From Nonlabens ulvanivorans (GTDB lineage Bacteria > Bacteroidota > Bacteroidia > Flavobacteriales > Flavobacteriaceae), in the NCBI RefSeq assembly GCF_000732625.1, contig NZ_JPJI01000004.1:38729-102728 (forward strand): a stretch of 64,000 nucleotides of DNA, written 5' to 3'. Positions 24,748 through 33,947 of this stretch are shown piece after piece. Within the stretch, counting starts at the first letter, position 1; each line of letters opens with the position of its first letter. A model generated the notes under the pieces. It was not told the DNA's origin and made no database searches. It was given only the letters and a program-made list of their open reading frames with translations. The position numbers and the translations under genes were made by a program.

Positions 24748-25815
24748 TTACAGCCATTTTTTCCATTTAAAGAAAGTAAGAAGCACTATAAAGATACCAC
24801 CGCTCATAATCCAGAAATACTGATAACCGTCTTCCCAACTTAATTCTGGTATATGTTCAAAATTCATCCCATAAATACCAGCTAGAAATGTCAGAGGTAT
24901 AAAAATAGAAGACATGATGGTTAACACCTGCATGATTTGGTTCATCTTATGGCTTACACTAGATAAATACATGTCTTTAAGTCCAGTATTGATTTCTCTA
25001 TAGGATTCTATTGTCTCTGTGATTTGTATACAATGATCATAAGCATCATGAAAATAAGTCACAATTTTAGGGTCTATTAAATGACTTTGTTCTTTTAGCA
25101 ATTTACTAATCGATTCTCTTAAAGGATATATAGCACGTCTTAAGGCTAGTAACAATCGTTTATTGCGTTGTACCTTATTAAGAGACTCTTTATCAGGTTC
25201 TTCAAAAATTTCGTCTTCTAGGTCATTTAAATATTCACCTATTTGTTCTACAGCAATAAAATAGTGGTCAATTATACTATCAATTAATGCATAAAAGAGA
25301 TAATCATTTTTGCTGGACCTTATTCTGCCACGGCTAGTTTCTATGCGTTCCCTAATGTTTTCAAATACATCACCCGTTTTTTCTTGAAAGGTGATTACCG
25401 CATTATTTTTTAGAACAATAGATACTTGTTCTTCATTAAGTTCATGCTGCTCAGCATCGTAAGATATCATTTTAATACATTGATAGATACAGTTGTCAAA
25501 AAATTCGGTCTTAGGACGTTGAGTCGTATTTGCAATGTCTTCTACTAGTAAATGATGTAGGTCAAAGTCTTTCCCTAACTGTTCTAGTAGTTCAATATCG
25601 TGCACACCTTCTATATTAAACCAGTTAACCTGTTCACTTTCATCACTTACTAGATGAATGTTCTCGTACTTTTGATAAAAAGTTTCATCATAACATATGG
25701 TTTCAGTAGCTACATTTCCCTCTCTTTCTAGTCCTACATACGATATAGTACCAGGTGGTTGAAATACAGAGTTTCTAGATTTGGGTGTAGCTTTACGTTT
25801 ACGTCTGCGCGCCAT
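24748..25815 (-). CDS. corA: CorA-family magnesium/cobalt transporter
   Basis: A 355-residue protein with a long cytoplasmic N-terminal domain, a helical stalk (about 190-285) and two C-terminal membrane helices. The signature YGMNFEHIPE at the end of the first helix is the GMN selectivity loop that sits at the pore mouth. The basic N-terminus (MARRRKRKATPKSR) is normal for cytosolic orientation. CorA works as a pentameric Mg2+ channel. The gene is in the same direction as uvrA, which ends at 25955 upstream of it. A large imperfect copy of the iterated palindrome lies in the gap. Confidence 0.93.
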   Translation of the reverse strand: MARRRKRKATPKSRNSVFQPPGTISYVGLEREGNVATETICYDETFYQKYENIHLVSDESEQVNWFNIEGVHDIELLEQLGKDFDLHHLLVEDIANTTQRPKTEFFDNCIYQCIKMISYDAEQHELNEEQVSIVLKNNAVITFQEKTGDVFENIRERIETSRGRIRSSKNDYLFYALIDSIIDHYFIAVEQIGEYLNDLEDEIFEEPDKESLNKVQRNKRLLLALRRAIYPLRESISKLLKEQSHLIDPKIVTYFHDAYDHCIQITETIESYREINTGLKDMYLSSVSHKMNQIMQVLTIMSSIFIPLTFLAGIYGMNFEHIPELSWEDGYQYFWIMSGGIFIVLLTFFKWKKWL

Positions 25816-25902
25816 AGTTAATGCAATGATGAATAGTAAACTTACTAAAAGTTAATGGGATTATATGATTTAATAATCATGTTTAGAACTATATAAATAT
25901 TA

Positions 25903-25930
25903 TAGATACGCTTTCGCGAAATCGTATCTA
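25903..25930. repeat. Iterated palindrome, copy 5 (28-bp extended inverted repeat)
   Basis: Core CGCTTTCGCGAAATCG (25909-25924), inside a 28-bp inverted repeat with a single mismatched pair (arms begin TAGATACG). Intergenic between uvrA and corA. Confidence 0.9.
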
Positions 25931-25954
25931 TAACATCACATAAACTTTCAAACG

Positions 25955-28759
25955 TTAAGCGATTTTTTCTGCAATATGCGGTGCCGTAATGCTCTTTTTA
26001 ATTTTTGCAACTTCTTCTGGCGTACCCGTTGCCGTTAAATAACCACCATTCATACCACCATCTGGACCTAAATCAATAACATAATCGGCACATTTTACTA
26101 AATCCATATTATGTTCTATCACAATAACAGAATGTCCTTTCTCAATCAGTGCATTAAAACTATCAAGGAGCTTGTTTACATCGTGAAAATGCAGACCTGT
26201 TGTAGGTTCATCAAATATAAAAAGTGTTTTATCTGCTGTTGTTCCTTTTACTAAAAAGCTAGCCAGTTTAATACGTTGTGCCTCGCCACCAGATAGGGTA
26301 GAAGAGCTTTGCCCCAAGGTGACATATCCTAATCCTACATCTTGTAAAGGCTTTAATTTTCTGATGATTTTAGAAATTTCAGCTTCTTCAAAAAAGCTGA
26401 TCGCATCATCAATAGTCATATTTAAAAGATCATCGATATTCTTATCTTTAAACTGAACCTCTAGAACGTCTTTTTTAAATCTTTTACCATTACAAGTCTC
26501 ACAGGTTAAGGTCACGTCTGCCATAAACTGCATCTCAATAGTAACTTCTCCATCACCTTTACAGGTTTCACATCTTCCTCCTTCAACATTGAAAGAGAAG
26601 TGTTTAGGTTTATAGTTTCTTATTTTAGCAACTTTTTGATCTGCATATAGGTTACGGATGTCATCATATGCTTTTATATAAGTTACAGGATTAGATCTTG
26701 AGCTGCGTCCGATAGGGTTTTGATCAACAAATTCGACCGTTTTTATGTTTTCAAATTTCCCGTCTATACTGGTGAATTGTCCCGCTTTTTTACCGTAGCC
26801 ACCTAGTTTTTTGAGAATCGCTGGATATAAAATTTGTTTAACGAGTGTACTTTTTCCACTACCAGAAACTCCAGTAATCATAGTTAGTACACCTAAAGGG
26901 AAACGTACATCAATATTTTTAAGATTGTTTTGTCTCGCACCTTTAATGTCTATATAATGTTTGAACTTTCTTCTTTTCTTAGGTAATGGTATTTCTAGAT
27001 TACCATTTAAATAGCGCGCTGTGAGGCTAGATGATTTTAAAATTTCTTTTAAAGTTCCTGCAGCAACTACCTCACCGCCATGAGTACCAGCCTCTGGACC
27101 TATATCTATAATCATGTCGGCTGCCTGCATGATTTCCTCATCATGTTCCACAACGATAACTGTGTTACCCAAATCACGCAGATTTTTAAGAACTTTAATT
27201 AATCTCGCAGTATCTCTAGGATGCAATCCTATGCTGGGTTCATCTAGTATATACATACTACCGACTAAACTACTACCTAAAGAGGTAGCGAGATTGATAC
27301 GTTGCGACTCTCCGCCAGATAATGAATTAGACTTTCTGTTAAGTGTAAGATAATTTAATCCAACATCTGATAAGAAATTGAGTCTACTTTGAATTTCTGC
27401 AAGTAGTCTTTTTGCTATATCTAGTTCGTTTTGAGATAATTCAACTTTTTCAAAGAATTCCTTGAGGTCTTTAATAGGTTGATTTACTAAATCTGATATA
27501 GAAACACCTGCAACTTTTACATAACTGGCTTCTACACGCAATCTTTTTCCTTTACAAACGCTACACTTCGTTTTTCCTCTATAACGAGAAAGCATAACGC
27601 GGTTTTGAATCTTATATGCTTTTGCTTCAAGCTCTGCAAAGAAGTCATTGATACCTTCAAAATGCTTATTTCCTGACCATACAAGATCCTTTTGTGCGTC
27701 TGATAATTCAAACCAAGGTCTATGAATAGGGAAGTCAAATTTACTTGCGTTTTTAATAAGTTGGTCTTTATACCAGCTCATATTATCACCACGCCATGGG
27801 AAAACAGCGTTTTCATAGATAGAAAGAGCTGTGTTAGGAATTACTAACTCTTCATCAATACCTATTACATCTCCATAACCTTCACAGTTAGGGCAGGCAC
27901 CATATGGATTATTGAAACTAAACAAATGCGGATTAGGCTCTAAGAATTCCATGCCGTCCAACTCAAACTTATTACTGAACTCTCGGTGAGTGCTGCCGTC
28001 CATATGTTCTATCATACAAACTCCTTTGCCTTCAAAAAAAGCCGTGTCAATGGCATCTGCAAGTCGATTGAAAAAATCTTCATCATCTCGTTTAATGATA
28101 CGATCTATAACTATAGAGACTTTATCTGACTTTTTAAAAGAATATTCTAATCCTTCAATACGTTCTACGGTATCATTAATTTTAATACGTGTGAAACCTT
28201 GTTGTAGTAAAACGTCCAGTTGATCCTTTACCTCACGTTTACCTTTTACTATGAGTCTAGTAAGCAGTAAAAGTTTAGTTCCTTCATCTTGTGTTTTTAC
28301 ATAATTAACGACGTCTGTAACGGTATCCTTTTTCACTTCATTACCTGAAATAGGTGAATAGGTGCGACCTACACGAGCAAAAAATAGTTTTAAGTAATCA
28401 TAAATTTCTGTAGTCGTTCCTACTGTACTACGCGGATTTGTAGAATTTACTTTTTGTTCAATAGCGATTGCAGGAGCAATCCCTTTGATATACTCAACCT
28501 TAGGTTTATTGAGACGACCTAAGAATTGTCTGGCATAAGAAGAAAGACTTTCTACGTATCGTCGTTGACCTTCTGCATAAAGAGTATCAAATGCTAGTGA
28601 TGATTTACCACTACCAGATAATCCTGTAATGACAACTAGCTTATTACGTGGTATTACAGCGTTTAAGTCTTTTAAGTTATGAAGTCCAGCTCCTTTAATA
28701 AGTATATTGTCTTTAGGGCTAAGCTCGTCAATGTTTGCAAATAAGGTATCGTGCGTCAT
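25955..28759 (-). CDS. uvrA: Excinuclease ABC subunit UvrA
   Basis: A 934-residue DNA damage sensor of nucleotide excision repair. It has two ABC ATPase modules: Walker A GLSGSGKSS near the N-terminus and GVSGSGKST in the second half, with signatures LSGGESQRI and LSGGEAQRI. Zinc-binding CxxC pairs are seen in CPNCEGYGD, CSVCKGKR, CETCKGDGE and CETCNGKR. The frame is open up to 28798. The ATG at 28759 (MTHDTLFANI) is preferred because a perfect -7 box, TATCTTTG (28765-28772), lies just upstream, inside the longer frame. That spacing predicts an almost leaderless mRNA. Confidence 0.96.
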   Translation of the reverse strand: MTHDTLFANIDELSPKDNILIKGAGLHNLKDLNAVIPRNKLVVITGLSGSGKSSLAFDTLYAEGQRRYVESLSSYARQFLGRLNKPKVEYIKGIAPAIAIEQKVNSTNPRSTVGTTTEIYDYLKLFFARVGRTYSPISGNEVKKDTVTDVVNYVKTQDEGTKLLLLTRLIVKGKREVKDQLDVLLQQGFTRIKINDTVERIEGLEYSFKKSDKVSIVIDRIIKRDDEDFFNRLADAIDTAFFEGKGVCMIEHMDGSTHREFSNKFELDGMEFLEPNPHLFSFNNPYGACPNCEGYGDVIGIDEELVIPNTALSIYENAVFPWRGDNMSWYKDQLIKNASKFDFPIHRPWFELSDAQKDLVWSGNKHFEGINDFFAELEAKAYKIQNRVMLSRYRGKTKCSVCKGKRLRVEASYVKVAGVSISDLVNQPIKDLKEFFEKVELSQNELDIAKRLLAEIQSRLNFLSDVGLNYLTLNRKSNSLSGGESQRINLATSLGSSLVGSMYILDEPSIGLHPRDTARLIKVLKNLRDLGNTVIVVEHDEEIMQAADMIIDIGPEAGTHGGEVVAAGTLKEILKSSSLTARYLNGNLEIPLPKKRRKFKHYIDIKGARQNNLKNIDVRFPLGVLTMITGVSGSGKSTLVKQILYPAILKKLGGYGKKAGQFTSIDGKFENIKTVEFVDQNPIGRSSRSNPVTYIKAYDDIRNLYADQKVAKIRNYKPKHFSFNVEGGRCETCKGDGEVTIEMQFMADVTLTCETCNGKRFKKDVLEVQFKDKNIDDLLNMTIDDAISFFEEAEISKIIRKLKPLQDVGLGYVTLGQSSSTLSGGEAQRIKLASFLVKGTTADKTLFIFDEPTTGLHFHDVNKLLDSFNALIEKGHSVIVIEHNMDLVKCADYVIDLGPDGGMNGGYLTATGTPEEVAKIKKSITAPHIAEKIA

Positions 28760-28764
28760 ATGCA

Positions 28765-28772
28765 CAAAGATA
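28765..28772 (-). promoter_or_regulatory. -7 box of uvrA (TATCTTTG), 5 bp from the start codon
   Basis: Exact TAnnTTTG match. Only five bases separate it from the ATG at 28759, so transcription should begin at or next to the start codon. Confidence 0.5.
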
Positions 28773-28965
28773 AAACGCTCAACGACCAATAAAAACAATG
28801 TATTTCATATAATATGTTAAATTGTTGGGTAGTATTTTGTTGGTTTGGAACAAATGTTGTTATATTTAACCCGTTACTAATTCTAAACAGACTGCGTATA
28901 GCTATATAATTACTTTAAATCAGAGATCTTGAACCTTAATTAAGGTCTTAAAGTTTGTTATAGTT

Positions 28966-29556
28966 ATGAAGTTAGAAAACACTACCACAGATGCGGTTCT
29001 AGTAACCCAGTACCTTAAAGGTGATGAAAGCGGCCTTGAGGTGCTTATCACAAGACATAAGCAAAGAATTTACAGTTTTATCTATTCCAAAGTATTGGAT
29101 CGCGATGTGACGGAAGATATTTTTCAAGATACCTTCATAAAAGTAATTCGTACTTTAAAAAGAGGTAAGTATAATGAAGAAGGTAAGTTTCTTCCATGGG
29201 TCATGCGTATCGCCCATAACCTAGTTATAGACCATTTCCGTAGAAATAAGCGTATGCCTAAGTTTTCTTCTAGTAACAGCGACTTTGACATTTTTGACGT
29301 GATTAGTAATGGTCAAGAAAGTACAGAGAATGAGATGATATCTTTACAGGTGCAACAGGACGTTAAGAAACTTATTGAAGAATTACCTGATGATCAAAAA
29401 GAGGTCTTGATCATGCGCATGTATAAGGACATGTCATTTAAAGAAATAGCAGAATGTACTGATGTAAGTATTAATACCGCGTTAGGTAGAATGCGTTATG
29501 CATTAATCAACTTGCGCAAAGTGATTGATAAACACAATATCATATTAACAAATTAA
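28966..29556 (+). CDS. ECF-type sigma-70 family RNA polymerase sigma factor
   Basis: A 196-residue sigma factor with region 2 (about 25-95; 'DVTEDIFQDTFIKVIRTLKRG' and 'WVMRIAHNLVIDHFRR') and region 4 (about 130-190; 'LPDDQKEVLIMRMYKDMSFKEIA' with a helix-turn-helix to 'NTALGRMRYALINLRK'). No region 3 is present. No anti-sigma factor gene follows. Instead a 48-residue gene lies 60 bp downstream, before a terminator. That pairing suggests the small protein is made with the sigma factor. The regulon is unknown. Confidence 0.9.
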   Translation: MKLENTTTDAVLVTQYLKGDESGLEVLITRHKQRIYSFIYSKVLDRDVTEDIFQDTFIKVIRTLKRGKYNEEGKFLPWVMRIAHNLVIDHFRRNKRMPKFSSSNSDFDIFDVISNGQESTENEMISLQVQQDVKKLIEELPDDQKEVLIMRMYKDMSFKEIAECTDVSINTALGRMRYALINLRKVIDKHNIILTN

Positions 29557-29616
29557 AGGCTTGATTTTATAATAAAGTTTAAAATGCCTCGTTTATATTG
29601 AAAATAAACGCAACAC

Positions 29617-29763
29617 ATGGCAAAACTTTACAATGAATCAATTCCTGAAAGAGTGACTCCACTAGGACCAAAAGATGACACGGTGAAATTCCTGCTCAAC
29701 TTCTCAAAAGCATTGAGTGTTATGAAGATAAAGAACATGACGTTTGAGACACTTAACAATTAA
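29617..29763 (+). CDS. 48-residue protein downstream of the ECF sigma factor
   Basis: A complete short frame (MAKLYNESIPERVTPLGPKD... ending in TFETLNN) 60 bp after the sigma gene and just before a strong terminator. It is soluble and has both charged and hydrophobic residues in the second half ('KFLLNFSKALSVMKIK'), which could form one amphipathic helix. I recall similar small proteins in other Bacteroidetes, but no function is known. Codon choice fits the neighbours, and the frame ends neatly before the terminator, so it is probably real. Confidence 0.7.
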   Translation: MAKLYNESIPERVTPLGPKDDTVKFLLNFSKALSVMKIKNMTFETLNN

Positions 29764-29780
29764 TTTTCGTTTTCAGCTAT

Positions 29781-29819
29781 AAAAACCCATTGAAACTTTA
29801 AGGTTTTAATGGGTTTTTT
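29781..29819. terminator. Intrinsic terminator
   Basis: A stem of about 15 bp (AAAACCCATTGAAAC and complement, one G-U pair) with a T-run, after the 48-residue gene. Confidence 0.88.
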
Positions 29820-29920
29820 GTTTTAAATGAAGAAATTTTAACATGTGGAGAAATTTAGGTCATAACCGATATTATGAAATTATAACCTATACGTTTCTTC
29901 TGATAAGTTCTGTTTAGCGT

Positions 29921-30580
29921 CTACTTTTTCAACTTCTTATAGTATTCATCTAACACCGTTTTTCTTCCCACAGTTTTAGTAATGATATCCTTTTCTAGAT
30001 CCCAACCACGCGCAGGACTATATTCACGACCGTACCAAATAATCTGAAGATGTAAATCATTCCATTTTTCTTCTGGGAAAAGGCGTTTTGCATCTTTCTC
30101 TGTTTGAACCACGTTTTTACCGTTGGTCAGATTCCAGCGGTACATTAATCTATGAATGTGAGTGTCCACGGGAAATGCTGGTATGCCAAAGGCTTGTGAC
30201 AACACCACCGCAGCGGTTTTATGTCCTACAGCTGGCATAGCTTCAAGTTCTTCATAAGTCTGTGGCACTTTACCGTCATGCAAATCAATAATCATGTGTG
30301 ACAGCCCATGAATTCCTTTTGCTTTCATAGGCGATAAGCCTACAGGTTTTATGATTTCTCTGATTTCATCTATTGACATTCTAATCATGTCATATGGATT
30401 ATCGGCACGTTCAAAAAGTAAAGGTGTAATTTGATTAACGCGCACGTCCGTACTTTGAGCACTCATTAAAACGGCAATCAATAAAGTATAAGGATCTTTA
30501 TGATCTAGAGGTATTGGAATTTGTGGGTAAAATTCTTCCAATTTATTTATGATAAAATTGACCTTTTCCTCTTTATTCAT
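29921..30580 (-). CDS. nth: Endonuclease III-like DNA glycosylase/lyase lacking the Fe-S cluster
   Basis: A 219-residue helix-hairpin-helix glycosylase for oxidised pyrimidines. The catalytic lysine K121 (AVGHKTAAVV) and aspartate D139 (VDTHIHR) are both present, so base-excision activity is expected. The C-terminal loop that in E. coli Nth carries four cysteines for a [4Fe-4S] cluster is replaced by 'YGREYSPARGWDLEKDII'. The whole protein contains no cysteine at all. It is divergent from bcp across a 34-bp gap. Confidence 0.9.
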   Translation of the reverse strand: MNKEEKVNFIINKLEEFYPQIPIPLDHKDPYTLLIAVLMSAQSTDVRVNQITPLLFERADNPYDMIRMSIDEIREIIKPVGLSPMKAKGIHGLSHMIIDLHDGKVPQTYEELEAMPAVGHKTAAVVLSQAFGIPAFPVDTHIHRLMYRWNLTNGKNVVQTEKDAKRLFPEEKWNDLHLQIIWYGREYSPARGWDLEKDIITKTVGRKTVLDEYYKKLKK

Positions 30581-30614
30581 TTTTTAAATTTATGCTTTCA
30601 ACAAAAATACAACT

Positions 30615-31064
30615 ATGACGACATTAAAAGCAGGAGATAAAGCTCCAGATTTTTCAGTACTTAATCAAGATGGTAATACCGTTTCATTATCTGATTTCCA
30701 AGGTAAAAAGTTAGTGTTGTTCTTTTATCCTAAAGCGAGTACACCTGGTTGTACTGCCGAAGCTTGTAATCTGAGAGATAATGTATTACGCTTTCGCGAA
30801 AGCGGATATGAAATCCTAGGTGCCAGTGCAGATAGTCCTAAAAGGCAATTGAATTTTAAAAATAAATATGAATTGCCTTATGACCTTCTAGCAGATGAGG
30901 ACCATTCCTTATTGAATGCTTTTCAAGTTTGGGGTCCTAAAAAGTTTATGGGTAAAGAATATGACGGAATTCATAGAACCACATTTGTGATTGATGAAAA
31001 TGGTATTATTGAAGATGTTATTACTAAGGTGAAAACCAAAGATCACGCAGCTCAAATTCTGTAG
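30615..31064 (+). CDS. bcp: Thioredoxin-dependent peroxiredoxin (Bcp/PrxQ)
   Basis: A 149-residue peroxidase that reduces hydrogen peroxide and alkyl hydroperoxides with electrons from thioredoxin. The peroxidatic Cys46 and resolving Cys51 lie in TPGCTAEAC, the spacing typical of PrxQ. The downstream 'RFRES' is encoded by a full copy of the iterated palindrome (30789-30804). This segment corresponds to the normal family sequence, so the palindrome occupies conserved coding DNA rather than an obvious insertion. A terminator follows 20 bp after the stop. Confidence 0.94.
   Translation: MTTLKAGDKAPDFSVLNQDGNTVSLSDFQGKKLVLFFYPKASTPGCTAEACNLRDNVLRFRESGYEILGASADSPKRQLNFKNKYELPYDLLADEDHSLLNAFQVWGPKKFMGKEYDGIHRTTFVIDENGIIEDVITKVKTKDHAAQIL
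30789..30804. repeat. Iterated palindrome, copy 6 (perfect, inside bcp)
   Basis: CGCTTTCGCGAAAGCG read in frame as RFRES. Confidence 0.95.
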
Positions 31065-31084
31065 TTGAGTAGATTTATAACTTC

Positions 31085-31118
31085 ATAAAAAAAGACCGCT
31101 ATTAAAGCGGTCTTTTTT
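31085..31118. terminator. Bidirectional intrinsic terminator
   Basis: Stem AGACCGCT, loop ATTAA, complement, with flanking A and T runs, between convergent bcp and the 484-residue gene. Confidence 0.9.
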
Positions 31119-31140
31119 ATTATTATAATCATATGGTTTG

Positions 31141-32595
31141 TTATGATGTACCTAATAAATCTACGGTATTACATCCAAATAGATTTTGCTCATCAATAAG
31201 GTCAGCAATTCCAGGAGGTAACATTTCTCTCCATCCTTCTTCACCATCTGCAATCATGCGCAATACTTCTCTAGAGAATATATGCATGACTTCTTTATTA
31301 TAGTCTTCTATATCAATAACGCGACCGTTATATTTAAAGAACTTATAAAGCTCTTTCATACGTGGATGAACTTTTATGTTATCGCTGGTCGTTAATTCAC
31401 CAGTTTCTGCATCAATCATTGGGTATAGATAGACTCTTAAGTCTTTAAAGAATAATTTACCAAAGGCTTCTAATATCCCACCACTTAAATGTGTGTAGTA
31501 TTTTGTGTCAAAAATATCTACTAGATTGTTGACACCCATAACTAGTCCGATACGCTCTTTGGTATAGTTATTAAAGTACTCAACAAGTCTATAGTATTCT
31601 TTAAAATTAGATATCATAACTGTCTGCCCTAGAGAACACAATAGTTCTGCACGGTGCATGAAATCTTCTTCATCAATTTCTCCTTGAGCCTTTAGATTAG
31701 AAAGTGTTATCTCAAAGATCGTCTCGAGCTTATCTTCTTTAACTTTACCAGACTTTATGAACATGGCCTTTGCAGTTTCATACATATCCATGTTTACTTT
31801 TGTAACAGGTCTAAAGCTACCTCTTAATGCTAGGACATTCTTCTTATATAGAATGCGTGCGCTTAATATATTTTTACCGTCTGGACCGAACATGACAGCC
31901 TCAGTCATGTCATTACGTAATAACTGTAGGGACATCAGGCGATTGTCCACTTGTTTAAAACGTGGTCCATCAAAGTTGATCATATCTATTTCAATCTTAT
32001 CCTTATCGATATGATCATATAGATATTTCAATAATTTTTTAGGTTGATCATGTTTATAGAAAGCACCATAAATAAGATTAACACCTAATATTCCTAAAGT
32101 AATTTGCTGCAATCGAGCATCAGTTTCTTTAAAACGAACATGTAAAATAATTTCAGAGTATTCTTCTAAAGGAGCTGCTTGAAATTTAATTCCTACCCAA
32201 CCATGACCTTTATACTTTTTTGCAAAATCAATAGTAGCTACGGTATTTGCATAAGTAAAAAACATCTTTTCTGGATGTTTATCACGTGCAATACGTTCTT
32301 CAATAAGGTCAGATTCGTGTTGAAGCATGCGTTTAAGACGTGCCTCAGTCACATAACGGCCATCATCTTGCACGCCATAAACAGCATCAGAGAAGTCTTT
32401 GTCATAGGCACTCATGGCTTTGGCAATAGTTCCAGATGCACCACCAGCCCTGAAAAAATGACGTACCGTTTCTTGTCCAGCACCTATCTCAGCAAATGTT
32501 CCGTAAATATTACGATTCAAATTGATTCTAAGCGACTTGTTTTTTATTGATGGAACTGATTCAAAATCATTATCTCCAGGTAAGGTAACTCCCAT
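31141..32595 (-). CDS. Large conserved cytoplasmic protein of unknown function
   Basis: A 484-residue soluble protein with no signal peptide, membrane helix or known catalytic signature that I can identify. Striking segments include 'GTFAEIGAGQETVRHFFRAGGASGTIAKAMSAYD' near the N-terminus, 'FFTYANTVATIDFAKKYKGHGWVGIKF', and 'RLMSLQLLRNDMTEAVMFGPDGKN'. They look highly constrained, as in an enzyme. Related proteins have sometimes been named nicotinate-nucleotide adenylyltransferase or TonB-dependent receptor; neither is supported here. The start at 32595 is preferred over the longer frame to 32631 because a consensus promoter (32620-32627) lies inside the extension. Confidence 0.75.
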   Translation of the reverse strand: MGVTLPGDNDFESVPSIKNKSLRINLNRNIYGTFAEIGAGQETVRHFFRAGGASGTIAKAMSAYDKDFSDAVYGVQDDGRYVTEARLKRMLQHESDLIEERIARDKHPEKMFFTYANTVATIDFAKKYKGHGWVGIKFQAAPLEEYSEIILHVRFKETDARLQQITLGILGVNLIYGAFYKHDQPKKLLKYLYDHIDKDKIEIDMINFDGPRFKQVDNRLMSLQLLRNDMTEAVMFGPDGKNILSARILYKKNVLALRGSFRPVTKVNMDMYETAKAMFIKSGKVKEDKLETIFEITLSNLKAQGEIDEEDFMHRAELLCSLGQTVMISNFKEYYRLVEYFNNYTKERIGLVMGVNNLVDIFDTKYYTHLSGGILEAFGKLFFKDLRVYLYPMIDAETGELTTSDNIKVHPRMKELYKFFKYNGRVIDIEDYNKEVMHIFSREVLRMIADGEEGWREMLPPGIADLIDEQNLFGCNTVDLLGTS

Positions 32596-32619
32596 TATGG
32601 TGTTGTTATATCGTTTACA

Positions 32620-32627
32620 CAAAGGTA
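32620..32627 (-). promoter_or_regulatory. -7 box (TACCTTTG) with TTTG -33 element for the 484-residue gene
   Basis: Exact TAnnTTTG match, with TTTG 18 bp further upstream, close to the full Bacteroidetes consensus. It lies 24 bp before the chosen ATG. Confidence 0.55.
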
Positions 32628-32683
32628 GCAAACCACAACGTAGAACAAAAAAATATAGCTATTTTTAACCTAAAATAGTTCAA

Positions 32684-33445
32684 GTGAAAATCACCATTTT
32701 AGGAACAGGAACTTCACAAGGAATTCCTGTCATAGGAAGTGACCATCCCGTTTGTAAAAGTACTGACTCTAAAGATAAAAGATTGCGAGTAAGTGCTATG
32801 ATAGAATATAAAGACAAAAGACTCGTAATTGATTGTGGACCAGATTTTAGACAGCAAATGTTGCGACATGATGTAAGCCATTTAGATGGTGTTCTTTTTA
32901 CACATGAGCATGCAGATCATACCGCTGGACTCGATGATTTAAGACCCTTCTTTTTTAGACAAGGAGAGATTAATTGTCATATGACATCTCGTGTTCACAA
33001 AGCGTTGCAGGAACGTTTCAGTTATATGTTTGCTACCGTTAATAAATATCCAGGTGTGGCAGACCTAACGGTTCACGAATTTGAGAATGATTCTTTTATG
33101 GCCTCTGGCATTAAAATCATACCAGTACTAGCAGATCATGGATTTATACCTGTACACGGTTTTAGGATTGAGGATTTTGCTTATATGACAGACGTGAAAA
33201 CCATTAGTACTAGCGAAAAGCAAAAACTGAAAAATCTAGATGTGCTAGTACTTAATATGTTGCGAGAACAAGAGCATCATACACATCTTAATTTAGAAGA
33301 AGCTCTTGAATTAGTAAGGGAATTACAACCACAGCGTACTTACTTTACACATATCAGTCATCATCTAGGATTCCATGAAGAAGTAGAGAAAAACTTACCA
33401 GAAGGAGTCTTTTTAGCCTATGATAATTTAGAAATCAATTTATAA
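32684..33445 (+). CDS. MBL-fold metallo-hydrolase (PhnP-like phosphodiesterase family)
   Basis: A 253-residue protein starting at GTG. The metal-binding motif is H74-x-H76-x-D78-H79 (THEHADHTAGL). Further ligands are expected at the His in 'LADHGFIPVHG' and the His in 'HISHHLGF'. The order matches phosphoribosyl cyclic phosphodiesterases and related hydrolases. The substrate is not known from context. The next gene starts one base after its stop, so the two are co-translated. Confidence 0.87.
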   Translation: MKITILGTGTSQGIPVIGSDHPVCKSTDSKDKRLRVSAMIEYKDKRLVIDCGPDFRQQMLRHDVSHLDGVLFTHEHADHTAGLDDLRPFFFRQGEINCHMTSRVHKALQERFSYMFATVNKYPGVADLTVHEFENDSFMASGIKIIPVLADHGFIPVHGFRIEDFAYMTDVKTISTSEKQKLKNLDVLVLNMLREQEHHTHLNLEEALELVRELQPQRTYFTHISHHLGFHEEVEKNLPEGVFLAYDNLEINL

Positions 33446-33446
33446 T

Positions 33447-33947
33447 ATGAAACGTAACCTTTATTTATACCTATTTATTTTTGCCTCTTTAATAGCATTA
33501 ATTCTATATGTAAATGGTAGAAATATACAAGAGTCACAAGACCGCGCTTATCGTACATTAGAAGAAAAACTAGAAAACACACAACAGCAACTAGAGGCAG
33601 CTCAAGCAGCAAAAGCAGATGCTACTGTGTTTTCACTAGATAATAATGAAGAAGCCTATAATTACTTTGAGTCATCAGGTCTAGATCGTAATAAAATAGA
33701 AACTGTGTTACAGGATTACCTACTAGAACAAAACCTTACTGATGGAGGCAATCCGCTTGTTGATTACATAGGTGAAGGACGTGGATATCAAATTAATGAT
33801 TTACAGGTTTTAAATCACAAATGGTTAATTGCAAATTTTACTGATAATACTAATTGGGGTGAAGTATTGATACAATACAACTTTGACGAGAACAATAATT
33901 TATCCATGCAGACTTTAAAATCGGTACTTTATAATAAGTATCGATAA
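33447..33947 (+). CDS. Membrane-anchored coiled-coil protein of unknown function
   Basis: A 166-residue protein with a single N-terminal helix (about 5-22), then a coiled coil (about 27-55, 'ESQDRAYRTLEEKLENTQQ'), then a small mixed domain ('KWLIANFTDNTNWGEVLIQYNF'). This topology places the C-terminal part outside the cytoplasm. It is coupled to the MBL gene upstream and ends exactly where the convergent esterase gene ends (33947/33948). No family is recognised. Confidence 0.65.
   Translation: MKRNLYLYLFIFASLIALILYVNGRNIQESQDRAYRTLEEKLENTQQQLEAAQAAKADATVFSLDNNEEAYNYFESSGLDRNKIETVLQDYLLEQNLTDGGNPLVDYIGEGRGYQINDLQVLNHKWLIANFTDNTNWGEVLIQYNFDENNNLSMQTLKSVLYNKYR

Noticed and set aside
32179..32550. 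123-codon plus-strand frame opposite the 484-residue gene
   Set aside because: Antisense shadow rich in Phe/Cys/His, with no family match and no separate promoter or spacing.
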